The notes: a model not told the origin generated them from the sequence alone. A DNA stretch of 64,000 bases from Erythrobacter longus (GCF_000715015.1 NZ_JMIW01000003.1:248001-312000), one strand, 5' to 3'. Positions 43,693-53,734 are shown, counted from the stretch's first letter. Program-made: numbers and translations.

Positions 43693-44958
43693 ATGACCAA
43701 ATTGAGCGGATCTGACAGCAAAAGCACCCTCTACTGCAGCTTCTGCGGTAAGTCGCAGCATGAGGTGCGCAAGCTTATCGCTGGGCCCACTGTGTTCATT
43801 TGCGATGAATGTGTTGAACTTTGCAACGACATCATTCGCGAAGAAACCAAGGCTGGAATTGCCGGTAAGAAAGAGGGCGAGGTTCCAACCCCGTCTGAAA
43901 TCTTTGCAACGCTCAACGATTATGTGATCGGTCAAACCAGTGCCAAGCGCAATCTCTCGGTCGCTGTGCACAATCACTACAAGCGTTTGAAGCACTCCGG
44001 GAAAGCTGGCGAGGTTGAGCTTGCCAAGTCCAACATCCTGCTCGTAGGCCCAACCGGCACGGGTAAGACCTTGCTTGCGCAAACTCTGGCGCGCACTTTC
44101 GATGTGCCGTTCACAATGGCGGATGCAACGACCCTGACCGAAGCGGGTTATGTGGGCGAAGATGTCGAGAACATCATCCTCAAACTGCTTCAGGCATCCG
44201 ATTACAATGTGGAGAAAGCTCAGCACGGCATCGTTTACATCGATGAGATCGACAAGATCACCCGTAAGGCCGAAAACCCTTCTATCACCCGCGACGTGTC
44301 GGGTGAGGGCGTACAGCAGGCTCTGCTCAAGCTGATGGAAGGCACCACAGCCTCTGTGCCTCCACAAGGTGGCCGTAAGCACCCACAACAGGAATTCCTG
44401 CAGGTGGACACGACCAACATCCTGTTCATCTGCGGCGGCGCGTTTGCGGGTCTTGATAAGATCATCGCTGACCGTTTGGAAAAACGCTCCATCGGGTTTG
44501 GCGCGCATGTTGCCGACCCTGAAAAGCGCCGGATTGGTGAGCTCCTTGAAAAGAGTGAGCCTGAAGATCTGCTCAAGTTTGGTCTGATCCCGGAATTCGT
44601 GGGCCGTTTGCCAGTGATTGCGACCTTGCACGACCTTGATGTCGATGCGCTGGTGACGATCCTTGGGGAACCAAAGAACGCTTTGGCGAAGCAGTATAAG
44701 AAGCTCTTCGAACTCGAAGACGTGGAACTGACCTTTACCGACGAAGCTCTGAGAGCCATCGCCGAACGCGCGATCAAGCGTAAGACGGGTGCTCGCGGTC
44801 TTCGCTCAATCGTGGAAGGCATCTTGCTCGATACGATGTTCGACCTTCCCGATATGGAAGGCGTGACCGAAATCGTGATCGATGAAGACGTTGTTGGCGG
44901 CAAGAAAGACCCCGTCCGCGTCCACGGCAGCGATGAGGCGAAGGAAGAGGCGGCCTGA
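43693..44958 (+). CDS. clpX: Clp protease ATP-binding subunit ClpX
   Basis: The 421-residue AAA+ unfoldase has zinc-finger cysteines at C15, C18, C37 and C40, Walker A GPTGTGKT and Walker [11 protein letters not shown]. The GAR (GARGLRS) sensor region is also present. It selects substrates and threads them into ClpP. TTTAGGA precedes the ATG at 43693, which matches the family start; an earlier start would add nine residues. Confidence 0.97.
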   Translation: MTKLSGSDSKSTLYCSFCGKSQHEVRKLIAGPTVFICDECVELCNDIIREETKAGIAGKKEGEVPTPSEIFATLNDYVIGQTSAKRNLSVAVHNHYKRLKHSGKAGEVELAKSNILLVGPTGTGKTLLAQTLARTFDVPFTMADATTLTEAGYVGEDVENIILKLLQASDYNVEKAQHGIVYIDEIDKITRKAENPSITRDVSGEGVQQALLKLMEGTTASVPPQGGRKHPQQEFLQVDTTNILFICGGAFAGLDKIIADRLEKRSIGFGAHVADPEKRRIGELLEKSEPEDLLKFGLIPEFVGRLPVIATLHDLDVDALVTILGEPKNALAKQYKKLFELEDVELTFTDEALRAIAERAIKRKTGARGLRSIVEGILLDTMFDLPDMEGVTEIVIDEDVVGGKKDPVRVHGSDEAKEEAA

Positions 44959-45292
44959 TACGGCGAGCCGCGCAGCTTTGGCTGAGCAGCAATTCTTTGC
45001 AGCGGCGGTTTTTGCCATCCTCGGCTGGTTGGCGACTTGCGCGCTTGCTATAATTCGGTCCAAAACCCTCGTCTCAGACAGCTCGAAAACACTGTGCTGG
45101 TTTGTCCCAGCTATCGGCCTGCCCTTCATTATCTATCTAGTTTATGAAGGCCTCTACGGTCCGGCTGGCGGCTTCCGGTATTTTGCGATGAGTGTAGTTG
45201 GCATCGCCTTTTATGCCCTTTGCATTCTTCTGCCATTCCTCCAGCTTCTGGTCGGGCTTATTGCAAAGGCGATTGACCAAAGCGGCGAGTGA
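44933..45292 (+). CDS. Small hypothetical membrane protein
   Basis: The protein has about 119 residues and three hydrophobic helices ([58 protein letters not shown]). The start is uncertain. The ATG at 44933 overlaps the end of clpX and gives a basic N-terminus, while a TTG at 44978 would start nearer the first helix; neither has a clear ribosome site. The hydrophobic pattern supports a real gene. Confidence 0.5.
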   Translation: MRRRKRRPDTASRAALAEQQFFAAAVFAILGWLATCALAIIRSKTLVSDSSKTLCWFVPAIGLPFIIYLVYEGLYGPAGGFRYFAMSVVGIAFYALCILLPFLQLLVGLIAKAIDQSGE

Positions 45293-45331
45293 GTCTCCCA
45301 CTCGTGGGACGCTCGTGAGGGAAGCGAAGCG

Positions 45332-46024
45332 ATGAAAACCATCGGCATTATCGGCGGAATGAGCTGGGAAAGCTCGGCGCAATATTACGCATTGATCAAT
45401 CGCGGGGTGAGGGATCAGTTGGGGCCGGCTCATTCGGCACAGATCCTCATGCATAGTCTCGACTTTGGGCCCATCGCTGATGCGCAAAGCGCAGGGGACT
45501 GGGATCAGCTTGCAGAGGTGCTGGCAGAGAGCGCACGTTCGCTTGAGGTGGGCGGGGCGGACTGCGTGCTCCTTGCCACCAACACGATGCACAAGCTTGC
45601 AGACGTGGTGGAAGAGGCAACAGACCTCCCGTTCCTTCATATCGCCGATTGTGCAGCGGACGCGGTGTGCGACGCTGGGATCACTCGGGTCGCCCTGCTT
45701 GGCACGGCTTTCACCATGGAAGGACCATTCTACCGCGAGCGATTGGACGAGCACCACGGCCTTGATGTCATTGTGCCAGAGGCCGAGGACCGTGCCGAAG
45801 TGCACCGGATCATCTATGAGGAACTCATCGCGGGGCAAATAATCGAAGAATCGCGCGAAGCTTACCGAGACATCATTGCGAAGCTTGTGGGTGAGGGTGC
45901 AAAGGGGATCATCCTGGGCTGCACCGAAATCGGCCTGCTCATCGACCAGTCCGACAGCACGGTGCCCCTGTTCGACACCACACAATTGCACGCGCAGGCA
46001 GCTGTCGACTTTGCTTTGAGCTAG
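45332..46024 (+). CDS. Aspartate/glutamate racemase family protein (YgeA-like)
   Basis: The 230-residue protein begins KTIGIIGGMSWESSAQYY, the YgeA hallmark. The first catalytic position reads ATNTMHK with threonine instead of the usual cysteine, while the second keeps cysteine (GIILGCTEIGLL). The E. coli homologue, which also has this Thr/Cys pair, racemises amino acids with broad L-to-D preference. Preceded by AGGGAAG. Confidence 0.9.
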   Translation: MKTIGIIGGMSWESSAQYYALINRGVRDQLGPAHSAQILMHSLDFGPIADAQSAGDWDQLAEVLAESARSLEVGGADCVLLATNTMHKLADVVEEATDLPFLHIADCAADAVCDAGITRVALLGTAFTMEGPFYRERLDEHHGLDVIVPEAEDRAEVHRIIYEELIAGQIIEESREAYRDIIAKLVGEGAKGIILGCTEIGLLIDQSDSTVPLFDTTQLHAQAAVDFALS

Positions 46025-46054
46025 CGCGCTTTTGCACAACTCTCAAAAAGAAAA

Positions 46055-46087
46055 CCCCGCCTGGCTCGGGGGGAGAGCCAGGCGGGG
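46055..46087 (-). terminator. Strong terminator (for the fasciclin gene)
   Basis: The 13-bp arms CCCCGCCTGGCTC and GAGCCAGGCGGGG pair perfectly. On the minus strand they are followed by TTTTCTTTTT. It also separates the convergent racemase gene. Confidence 0.9.
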
Positions 46088-46156
46088 CAGATGCCAGCGC
46101 CTCTTCGATTTTGGGAGGGGGAACGGTGAAGAGCCGCTTGCAGGTGTTGATGGCTT

Positions 46157-46720
46157 TTACGCGGGCAGGAACACGCCGTCCGTCACGTGGATGACGCCGT
46201 TCGAGGTTTGCACGTCCGCAGTCGTTACGGCTGTCGCACGGCCTTTGGCATCGGTGATGATGATATTGTCGCCTGAAAGGCGTGCAGTAAGGTTTTGGCC
46301 TGCGAGTGTTTCAATGGTCGCTTCGCCGCCATGTTTGTTGATGAGCTTAATCAGATCAGCCGAGGTGACCGAGCCTGATACGGCGTGATAGACGAGGACG
46401 TTGGTAAGCGTGCCCTTGTTTTCCGGGCGAAGCAGTGTGCTCACCGTGCCTTCGGGAAGCTTGGCGAATGCGGTGTCGGTTGGGGCGAACACGGTGAAGG
46501 GGCCTGGGTTAGACAATGTACTTGCCAGATCAGCCGCCGTAACCGCTGCGACAAGTGTGTTGTGAACGCCGGTGCTTTGGGCGGTCTCGACGATGTTGGG
46601 GGCTGCGGCCTCCTTGTGCTCGTGCGCGGCCAGCGGTGTTGCGCCAACTGCAATAATACCAGTCGTGGCAGCGACAGCGGCGAGGATTACAGTACGGAAG
46701 GTCTTGAAATTCTTGGACAT
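46157..46720 (-). CDS. Exported fasciclin-domain protein
   Basis: The 187-residue protein has a signal peptide (cleavage near PLAAHEH, residue 30) and one fasciclin (FAS1) domain. The diagnostic blocks are FTVFAPTDTAFAKLPEGTV and NGVIHVTDGVFLP. FAS1 domains mediate adhesion or bind peptidoglycan and cell-surface polymers. It lies behind the anti-sigma and sigma genes on the same strand, with GGAGA before its ATG at 46720. The arrangement parallels the SigK-RskA-MPT70 set of mycobacteria. Confidence 0.92.
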   Translation of the reverse strand: MSKNFKTFRTVILAAVAATTGIIAVGATPLAAHEHKEAAAPNIVETAQSTGVHNTLVAAVTAADLASTLSNPGPFTVFAPTDTAFAKLPEGTVSTLLRPENKGTLTNVLVYHAVSGSVTSADLIKLINKHGGEATIETLAGQNLTARLSGDNIIITDAKGRATAVTTADVQTSNGVIHVTDGVFLPA

Positions 46721-46872
46721 AGGGGGTCTCCAGTTGATGCAAGTTCTCCCGGACTTGCATTGAAAATTACGCAAGGCTTTTGCTAGCGGATGCGCTGGGG
46801 ACCAAACTTTTTTCACAAATTTCACCAAAGACACTATTTTTGGAAGGTTTTTCGTCGTCCAGCCGCGATGGG

Positions 46873-47652
46873 TTAAACCTGCGAGAACGTACCTTGAGCC
46901 ACTACAGGGCCCGCATCTTGGCCCTCAGGCTTACCGCCAATCGGTTCGCGAGTAAGCACAAGGGTTACCCCGTCGCCCATATTGGCAGTGATTTCTCGCG
47001 AAAGCTCTTGGCTCAAAACCTCGCCGGGTACCACAACGCCCAAGGATTGCAGCGCACTCCCATCTTCCGGGACAAGCCACAATTCATGGTCGTGCACACC
47101 GTCGGCAGTAAGGCCAATCGCACCGACCAAAAGCTTTTCGCTTTCAGGAATATAGGTCACGTCCAAACGCAGACCCGTGTTACCAATCGGGACTTGCGCT
47201 ACCAGCGGATCGGCGGCTGCAAAGACGGGGCTATCAGGCGCAGGCGCAATCGAACCGGGCTCAGTCCCGGGGCTAAACACCATAACCGCAAGCACTATGG
47301 CAGCGGCCGCTGATGTGATCGCGGCAGTCCACTGCCAACGCTTAAGTCGCGCCGTTAGGTCAATGACATTGCTGTTGTCCACGTTAGCGGCAGAGCTGAC
47401 GTTTGACGCATTGATCTGAGCGCTGATGCGCGCCCACACGGCATCGCTTGGCTGAGCGCCAGCGACTTCGTCACTCCACGGAACGAACCAATTGTCCCAC
47501 CATTCCTTGCGCGCAGCATAGTCTGGATCGCTTGCAAGTTTCCCGCGTGAAGCAAGCAATTCCTCGCCTTCAAGAAGGCCAAGAGCGTGTTCGGCAGCCT
47601 TCATCGCATCGTCACGCTCGCCATCGTCGAAGGGTGTTTTTTCACTGCTCAT
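46873..47652 (-). CDS. Anti-sigma factor, RskA type
   Basis: The 259-residue single-pass membrane protein has a cytoplasmic N-terminal zinc-less anti-sigma region (HALGLLEGEEL), a transmembrane helix (about 112-130) and a periplasmic RskA domain ending GGKPEGQDAGPVVAQGTF. Its ATG at 47652 overlaps the stop of the sigma gene (ATGA), ensuring equal synthesis. It should hold the ECF sigma factor inactive until proteolysed. Confidence 0.87.
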   Translation of the reverse strand: MSSEKTPFDDGERDDAMKAAEHALGLLEGEELLASRGKLASDPDYAARKEWWDNWFVPWSDEVAGAQPSDAVWARISAQINASNVSSAANVDNSNVIDLTARLKRWQWTAAITSAAAAIVLAVMVFSPGTEPGSIAPAPDSPVFAAADPLVAQVPIGNTGLRLDVTYIPESEKLLVGAIGLTADGVHDHELWLVPEDGSALQSLGVVVPGEVLSQELSREITANMGDGVTLVLTREPIGGKPEGQDAGPVVAQGTFSQV

Positions 47653-48239
47653 GAGGCCTCGCTCGCCTCCAAACACACGCGCAGTTTTTGCAAACCACGT
47701 CGGATCCAGCTTTTCATCGTACCAAGTGGAACATCAGCGCGCGCTGCCAGCTCGGCATAGGTGAAGCCGTCGAAAAAGGCGCTGCGGATATGTTCGCGGG
47801 TGCGTTCATCAAGCCCCTGAATACAAATGTGTATCTGTGCGGAACGTTCTGCATCCACCATAAGCGCATCAGCCAGAGGGGTGTTGTCGGGAAGAGGCAA
47901 GGCTTCTTCGACAGGAACAGCGCCGCCGCGCACTTTCCCGGTACGCAGACGGTCGATCGCCCGATTGCGCGCAAAGGTCGCAAGCCACGAAATGGGGCTC
48001 GCTCGTTCCGGATCGTACCGGTCGGCTTTTTGCCAAAGGTTGATGTAAACGTCTTGCAATGCGTCTTCTGCTTCTTTTGTATCACCCAAGATACGCAGAC
48101 AAATTCCAAAAAGCTTCACCCTCGTTGATTGGTATATTTCCTCTAGCGCTGCGCTATCGCCATCAGCCAAGCGTATCATCGCCTGTTTCAAACGTTCGCG
48201 CGCGGCATTTGCCGCAAGATCAGAGCGACTATCGGCCAT
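47649..48239 (-). CDS. ECF sigma factor (SigK-like)
   Basis: The 196-residue sigma-70 group IV protein has region 2 (DALQDVYINLWQKADRYDPER, then WLATFARNRAIDRLR) and region 4 (AFFDGFTYAELAARADVPLGTMKSWIRRGLQKL). It directs RNA polymerase to a small regulon, probably including its own operon and the fasciclin gene. Translationally coupled to its anti-sigma gene. Confidence 0.92.
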   Translation of the reverse strand: MADSRSDLAANAARERLKQAMIRLADGDSAALEEIYQSTRVKLFGICLRILGDTKEAEDALQDVYINLWQKADRYDPERASPISWLATFARNRAIDRLRTGKVRGGAVPVEEALPLPDNTPLADALMVDAERSAQIHICIQGLDERTREHIRSAFFDGFTYAELAARADVPLGTMKSWIRRGLQKLRVCLEASEAS

Positions 48240-48359
48240 CAGAGCGAGCGCCTCGCACCCGCTTGAAAGGCGGCACAGCGAAGATTGGCTTCTGACAAAA
48301 TCGGCTTATATCGCACGGTGTAACTGTTCCTCACTGCGCGCCCCTTTGAGCGCTAGGAT

Positions 48360-48383
48360 GCTCGAGCAAGGAAATGCTTGAGC
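48360..48383. other. Hairpin between mtgA and the sigma gene
   Basis: GCTCGAGCA and TGCTTGAGC form a nine-base stem with one G-T pair and a six-base loop. It lies in the 212-bp intergenic region and could be a weak terminator or operator. No T-run follows. Confidence 0.35.
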
Positions 48384-48450
48384 ACCGGGACAAGGCTAGG
48401 TCAATCCTTGCATCAATTGCAATGGGGACGCGCAGCAAAACAAAAGGTTC

Positions 48451-49143
48451 CTAGTCAAAGACACAGGCGGCAAGACCGCCTTGTTTTACGTCCGCAATGC
48501 TACGTTCGATCCGGTTGCCATGGCGCAGGAGCCAGCCGCCGGGGTTCACGACAGCGCGCTTTTTAGGCTGCGGGAGGGCAACGGCGATCCGGCTCGCCTC
48601 ATCGGGTGAAAGCCGCGCGGCTGAATGACCAAAATACCGCTGTGCACCAGCCTCTGCACCGTAAGTGCCAATGCCGGTTTCTGCGACATTAAGGTACACT
48701 TCCATGATGCGTTCCTTGCCCCAAACCGCCTCGATCCAGAAGGTAAACCACGCCTCTAGGCCTTTGCGAAAATAACCTCCGCCTTGCCACAGGAACACGT
48801 TCTTTGCCGTTTGCTGGCTGATGGTTGAACCGCCTTTGATCCGCCCGCCTTTGGCATTGTCTAGTGCAGCTTTTTCGATGGCCTGAGCGTCAAACCCCCA
48901 GTGTTCACAGAACTTTGCATCTTCTGCCGCGATCACGGCATAGGCAAGGTTGGGGTCGATATTCTCAAGCGCCTCCCAATCCTTTGTGACGGAGTTTTCA
49001 TCCATGATCATGGTGGCGGTGATGGGCACCGGGACCCATTTGAATGCAATCACCAACAGGAGGCTCACCCCCACGAACCAGAGGATGATCTGTGCCAAAA
49101 TACGTAAGGTGAAAATACCAATGCGCTTCATCGTTCGGTGCAT
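48451..49143 (-). CDS. mtgA: Monofunctional peptidoglycan glycosyltransferase
   Basis: The 230-residue GT51 enzyme polymerises glycan strands from lipid II. An N-terminal membrane anchor is at about 10-32. The catalytic glutamate sits in AAEDAKFCEHWGFD, and the KGGSTISQQTAKN and KERIMEVYLNVAE blocks follow. Length is normal. The ATG at 49131 is an alternative start four residues in. Confidence 0.95.
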   Translation of the reverse strand: MHRTMKRIGIFTLRILAQIILWFVGVSLLLVIAFKWVPVPITATMIMDENSVTKDWEALENIDPNLAYAVIAAEDAKFCEHWGFDAQAIEKAALDNAKGGRIKGGSTISQQTAKNVFLWQGGGYFRKGLEAWFTFWIEAVWGKERIMEVYLNVAETGIGTYGAEAGAQRYFGHSAARLSPDEASRIAVALPQPKKRAVVNPGGWLLRHGNRIERSIADVKQGGLAACVFD

Positions 49144-49240
49144 TTAGTGCGCGCGCGGTCAAGGTGCAATTGCGCTTGGAGCTTGCGCACAGATGATGGG
49201 CATGCTTTTTGGCAAAAAAATGATCGCAGGAGACGCTTCC

Positions 49241-50590
49241 ATGAATATTTTCCGCACTGCCGCTGCAACGATTGCCCTGACGCTCGCGACATCGCCAGCG
49301 ATTATTCTGGCAGACAATCACGCGGTTGATCATGATGCGATCAAAGCGGCGGTTGAGGCCGACTACGATAGCTATCTTGCGCCGCTATTCGTGCATTTCC
49401 ACGAAAATCCCGAGCTGTCCTTCCTTGAGAATGAAACCGCTGCGCGCATGGCTGAAGAACTTCGCCAGGCTGGCGTCACGGTGACGCAAGGCGTGGGCGG
49501 CACTGGCGTTGTCGGGATGCTCGAGAATGGCGAAGGGCCACTGATCCTTGTCCGTGCGGATATGGACGGGCTTCCCGTGGTTGAAAAATCGGGCCTCGAA
49601 TACGCTTCTACGGCCACGCAGGTGGGTCAAGACGGCAAGGAATATCCCGTCATGCACGCGTGCGGACACGATGTGCACATCACCTCGCTTGTGGGAACAG
49701 CGCGTAAGCTGGTTGAGATGAAGGACAAGTGGTCGGGCACGATCATGTTCATCGTCCAGCCCGCCGAAGAGCGCGTTGGCGGAGCAAAAGCGATGCTCGC
49801 CGATGGCCTTTACGAACGCTTTGGCAAGCCCGACTATGCGCTTGCCTTCCACGTTGCCTCGGTCCTGCCCACGGGCAAGGTGTCCGCGGCAGAAGGCATC
49901 CAATATTCCAGCGCGGACAGCGTTGACATCAAAGTGCCCGGCATCGGCGCACACGGTGCAAGCCCTCACGCAGGACGTGATCCCGTTTATATCGCGTCAC
50001 AGATTGTAACCGGACTTCAATCCATTATCAGCCGCGAGGTTCAACCCTTGCAGCCTGCGGTCATCACTGTGGGTTCATTCCATTCCGGCTCCAAGCACAA
50101 TATCATTTCAGATCTGGCTGAACTCCAACTCACCGTCCGGGCCAATGATGAAAAAGTGCGAGCGCAATTGCTGGATGCGATCAAGCGGATCGCCGTCAAC
50201 ACAGGCAAAGCGCATGGGCTTCCCGATGATATGCCGGTCGAAGTGGTTGTCAGCGAGGGCACTCCTGTGACCTACAACAACGTGGCGTTGGCCAAGCGTT
50301 TGAACGGTGTGATGAAGCGCGACCTTGGTGAAGAGAGCTTCCTCGAATTTCGTCAACAGGGCATGGGCGCCGAAGATTTCTCATACTTCGTGGCGGAAGA
50401 TATGGGCGTCCCCGGATATTATTTTGCAGTGGGTGGAACCCCGCAGGAAGCGTTTGACGCGGCAGAAAATGGCGGGCCTGCTGTGCCAAGCCACCATTCG
50501 CCATTGTTCAAAGTTGCTCCGCGGCCCAGCGTGACACTGGGCACGCGCGCGATGATTGCAGCGGTGCTTGATCTGGCACCTGCGGACTAG
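49241..50590 (+). CDS. Exported M20-family amidohydrolase
   Basis: The 449-residue protein has a signal peptide (cleavage near ILADNHA, residue 25). The M20 metal-site motifs are ADMDGLP, HACGHDVH and AEERVGG, and a lid domain (GAHGASPHAGRDP) is present. Relatives hydrolyse N-acyl amino acids or hippurate-like amides. The ATG at 49241 follows AGGAGACG. It is transcribed on its own, convergent with the sortase gene. Confidence 0.92.
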   Translation: MNIFRTAAATIALTLATSPAIILADNHAVDHDAIKAAVEADYDSYLAPLFVHFHENPELSFLENETAARMAEELRQAGVTVTQGVGGTGVVGMLENGEGPLILVRADMDGLPVVEKSGLEYASTATQVGQDGKEYPVMHACGHDVHITSLVGTARKLVEMKDKWSGTIMFIVQPAEERVGGAKAMLADGLYERFGKPDYALAFHVASVLPTGKVSAAEGIQYSSADSVDIKVPGIGAHGASPHAGRDPVYIASQIVTGLQSIISREVQPLQPAVITVGSFHSGSKHNIISDLAELQLTVRANDEKVRAQLLDAIKRIAVNTGKAHGLPDDMPVEVVVSEGTPVTYNNVALAKRLNGVMKRDLGEESFLEFRQQGMGAEDFSYFVAEDMGVPGYYFAVGGTPQEAFDAAENGGPAVPSHHSPLFKVAPRPSVTLGTRAMIAAVLDLAPAD

Positions 50591-51162
50591 GGATTAGCTG
50601 CCAATTGTGCCCAGGCCACCCGGCGTAAGGGTCCGGGTGTGCTTGAGCCGAAGGGGTAGCATGTGGTGAGCGCCAAGAGGCCACCATCACCGATGCTGCG
50701 TCCATCATGCGGATGGGTAAATTCGTCCCAGCGCACCGTCTCCAGATGGGTGATGCGATAGGCGGTACGCGTGCCGTCCAGCCGCTCCATCTTCACCAGA
50801 TCGCCGGGCACCAAATCCTGGACGAACTCAAAATGCGTATCCCTGTGCGCTGCCAGGATCGTGAGCGCGCGCGCCGGATCATCGACCAGAGCGGTCGGCC
50901 CAAATGCCATCGCCTCGCCTGACCCGCCTGAAAGTACCACTTCGCTTTTGCCAAGTCGTGGAACCGTGATGCGGGCAATGGGCGCGGTGTCGGCCCAGCT
51001 CCACGGCTTGACCGGACGGCCGCTTTCGACACTGACGTTAAAAGCGCGGGTTAGCATGACCTGTGCCACTTGGGCCTTGACCGGGATGTAAAGCGCCTTT
51101 GCGGTCACCGCAGCGCCGCTCAAAAGGAGCCCTACGATGACCAACAAGGGAAGAGCGCGCAT
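50587..51162 (-). CDS. Class GN (proteobacterial) sortase
   Basis: The 191-residue transpeptidase has an N-terminal membrane helix (about 3-22) and catalytic H106 (LAAHRDTHF), C168 (LTTCYPF) and R180/R181. It cleaves the LPxT-like motif of the neighbouring protein and joins it to the envelope. AGGAG five bases before the ATG at 51162 decides the start; an ATG at 51228 overlaps the upstream stop and would add 22 residues. Ends inside the last codons of the convergent M20 gene. Confidence 0.9.
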   Translation of the reverse strand: MRALPLLVIVGLLLSGAAVTAKALYIPVKAQVAQVMLTRAFNVSVESGRPVKPWSWADTAPIARITVPRLGKSEVVLSGGSGEAMAFGPTALVDDPARALTILAAHRDTHFEFVQDLVPGDLVKMERLDGTRTAYRITHLETVRWDEFTHPHDGRSIGDGGLLALTTCYPFGSSTPGPLRRVAWAQLAANP

Positions 51163-51227
51163 GAATGCTCCTTTCCGATGCGCGCGCTCTTCACGGGTGA
51201 CCGGATATCGGGCGAAAACGGTCTGCA

Positions 51228-53510
51228 TCAGTGGGCCGCCAGCTGGAGGCCGTGGCCGCCCGTCCGATTGCTACCTGTCCGATAGGCAAACCTTTCCCGC
51301 CGCCACCACACCGCGCCAGCCATCCCTGAGAGTAGCAAGGTCAGGCCAATCGCGAGGGTGAGTTGATATCCGGTGAAGGTGTTGGGCAGTTGCAACTGTT
51401 GGCGTTCTTCAGAGTCGCGTGTGGGCACATCGCGGGCGGCTCCTGAAAGTTGCGCACCGAACAGTTGGTCAAAGTCCCAACCCGCAGGCAAGAGCAGCGG
51501 CAGCTCTTCGCGAACCAAGCGCGCACCGTCCGGACGGCTGGGCGTTTCATCAACCGCGATCAGGCTGGTGCGGCTGGTGACAAGGTGAAAGTCCATCCCC
51601 AGCTCCTCGATCGAGGCATCGGCGCGTTCGTATGATGTTTCGCCCGAATATCGTTCCGCCTCAACCTCGGCGATCCGGCGACGCGCCCAAAGCTTGGCAA
51701 CAGCATCACTTTGGCTTGCCTCGGAAAGGTCGACTTGCTGGCTCCAGGGCTTGCCCGCAATCGTGCCGCTGACGGTGAGAGTGCCTGCAAGGTTCTTTGT
51801 CCGGCCAAGCAGGACGAGCGGCTCGCCAGCATAAAGGTCAGGCAGATCGCGCGGGGCAAGATCAAGATTGCCGCCTGACACACTTGCGGTCAGATTGGTC
51901 GCAATCGGCTTGCTCAAGCGGTCGAGGAGGCGCTGCATTTGCGGCTCTGCCTCATCGCCATACCCCACGTTGGTGAAGGTCCCGCGCCCTGCCTCTGCCA
52001 TACGCCGCATCAGGTAGTTGTTGGGAGCCGACCCAATGCCAACCATGAACACACGGCTGCGACCGCGGCTTTGGGTGATCTCGCGCATCATATCGGCCTC
52101 GTTTGAGAGAGAGCCATCGGTGAGGAAGATGATCTGGCGAAGGTGCGTCTCGCTTGCGCGCGCGCTCAAAGCGGCTTGCAAAGCGGGGAGCATCTCGGTG
52201 CCGCCATCGGCTTCTAACCCGTGGGTGAAGCTCTTGCCGATTGCGATGTTTTCATCCGTGGCCGGAACCGCGCCAACGAACAACTCGTCCATGGTGTGGT
52301 CGAACCGAATGATGTTGAACCTGTCCTGCGGGCGCAGTGTTTCAAGCGCGTAGAGCAGGCTGCGGCGGGCAGCTGGCATGGAGTCCCCTGCCATGGAACC
52401 CGAATTGTCGATCACAAAGATCATTTCGCGCGGGGGCACCACGGGATCCGAAGGCTCGGTGCTTGGCGGGGTAATGGTGGCCATCACATATTCGAGCGTC
52501 CCGTGGGCCTGTTTGAACAATCCCAATTGAGGTGCCGCATCGCCTGCGCTCCAACGCAGTTCAAAATCGCGGTTGGCAGGCACCGCCCCGTCTTTAAGCG
52601 TGATCGTGCGCTTCTCCCCTTTGCCGGCAACATTGACCGCGTGATAGGGGCTGGAGATATCTTGGGCCGTAAAACCTGGGTCAAGGTTCACCGTGATCGA
52701 GACAGGGTTAAGGCCGCTGCCAGCCTTCGCCACCATGTCGGGTTCAGCGGTGGGCGCAAGGATATCGCTGGAACCTGCAAGGAGCGCTGCTCTGGTGAGC
52801 GAGCCGCCTGCATTGGCGGTGCCAGCCACATAGCGCGGGCCCACGACCAGCGGCATTCTCAATGAATAATCGCCCTGGATCTGCTGGATCGGCGCCTGAA
52901 ATTCTATCTGGACGAGAACAGTCTCGCCCGGTCCGACATTGGCAATCGAATTGCGGAACATATTGGGGCGGTGCTGCTCGACAAGGCCTGCTTTCTGGCC
53001 GTTGGCCTTTGCTTCCTCGTAAATCTGCTTTGCCTCTTCCTTTGGCTTGATCTTGCCAGAGAAGATCCGGTCACCGACCACCATTTGCAGGGTATCGACC
53101 GCGCCATTTTCTGGGAGGGGATAGAGATATGTCGCCTCCATCCATTCATCCGACGTATTGCGGAACGCCTGCGTCACCGTAACCCGCGCAGTCTGACCCG
53201 ACACATCAGCGACAATATCGGTGCCGAGGCGCACGGCTGGCACGCTGGCCGCGACGCCTTTGCCGTCCGATGAGCGCAGCATCAGCCCGCCATCTGACGA
53301 AGTCTGAGTGAAGTTTGCGCGTTCAGCTTGCGGAGTTGTCGGGGCCGGCATCGTGCTTGCATTGTATTGGGCAGCAGAGGAGTTGGCAGCCGGACCTGCC
53401 ACCGCGCGTGAGCTCAACGATATTACAGTCAGCGAAAAAAGGGCGAGCACCCCTAAAACGCCCATAAGGATCAGTACCTCTCGGTTCGAGTGTGCTGCAA
53501 TTCGTCGCAT
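51228..53510 (-). CDS. VIT/vWA-domain sortase target protein
   Basis: The 760-residue surface protein has an N-terminal membrane helix, a VIT domain (about 65-200) and a von Willebrand A domain with MIDAS motif VIDNSGSMAG at about 370. It ends in a sorting signal: LPNTFTG, a hydrophobic helix and a basic tail. It is the expected substrate of the class GN sortase next to it. GGAGG before the ATG at 53510 decides the start. Confidence 0.9.
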   Translation of the reverse strand: MRRIAAHSNREVLILMGVLGVLALFSLTVISLSSRAVAGPAANSSAAQYNASTMPAPTTPQAERANFTQTSSDGGLMLRSSDGKGVAASVPAVRLGTDIVADVSGQTARVTVTQAFRNTSDEWMEATYLYPLPENGAVDTLQMVVGDRIFSGKIKPKEEAKQIYEEAKANGQKAGLVEQHRPNMFRNSIANVGPGETVLVQIEFQAPIQQIQGDYSLRMPLVVGPRYVAGTANAGGSLTRAALLAGSSDILAPTAEPDMVAKAGSGLNPVSITVNLDPGFTAQDISSPYHAVNVAGKGEKRTITLKDGAVPANRDFELRWSAGDAAPQLGLFKQAHGTLEYVMATITPPSTEPSDPVVPPREMIFVIDNSGSMAGDSMPAARRSLLYALETLRPQDRFNIIRFDHTMDELFVGAVPATDENIAIGKSFTHGLEADGGTEMLPALQAALSARASETHLRQIIFLTDGSLSNEADMMREITQSRGRSRVFMVGIGSAPNNYLMRRMAEAGRGTFTNVGYGDEAEPQMQRLLDRLSKPIATNLTASVSGGNLDLAPRDLPDLYAGEPLVLLGRTKNLAGTLTVSGTIAGKPWSQQVDLSEASQSDAVAKLWARRRIAEVEAERYSGETSYERADASIEELGMDFHLVTSRTSLIAVDETPSRPDGARLVREELPLLLPAGWDFDQLFGAQLSGAARDVPTRDSEERQQLQLPNTFTGYQLTLAIGLTLLLSGMAGAVWWRRERFAYRTGSNRTGGHGLQLAAH

Positions 53511-53734
53511 GTAAGCCTCCATTCATCGGTGAACTGTACCTCAGTAGCGACGAATTGAGCCGTGCCACCACAGCCAATTCCAGCCAATTTCTGCCGGTTT
53601 GGCGCACAGCCATCTGGCAAACGGCAAAAATGTGAGGGTTTGTGCGGATATGTCCGGCAAAAACGCGACGAGAGCGAGACAAGGTCAAGACATGGGAGGA
53701 TGTGATGGGGTATGAGTTTGGAATTGGAGGGGTG

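Noticed and set aside
43687-44631. Long open frame antisense to clpX
   Set aside because: Shadow of a certain gene with no homology.
45137-46039. 300-codon open frame antisense to the racemase
   Set aside because: The racemase motifs are clear and this frame has none.
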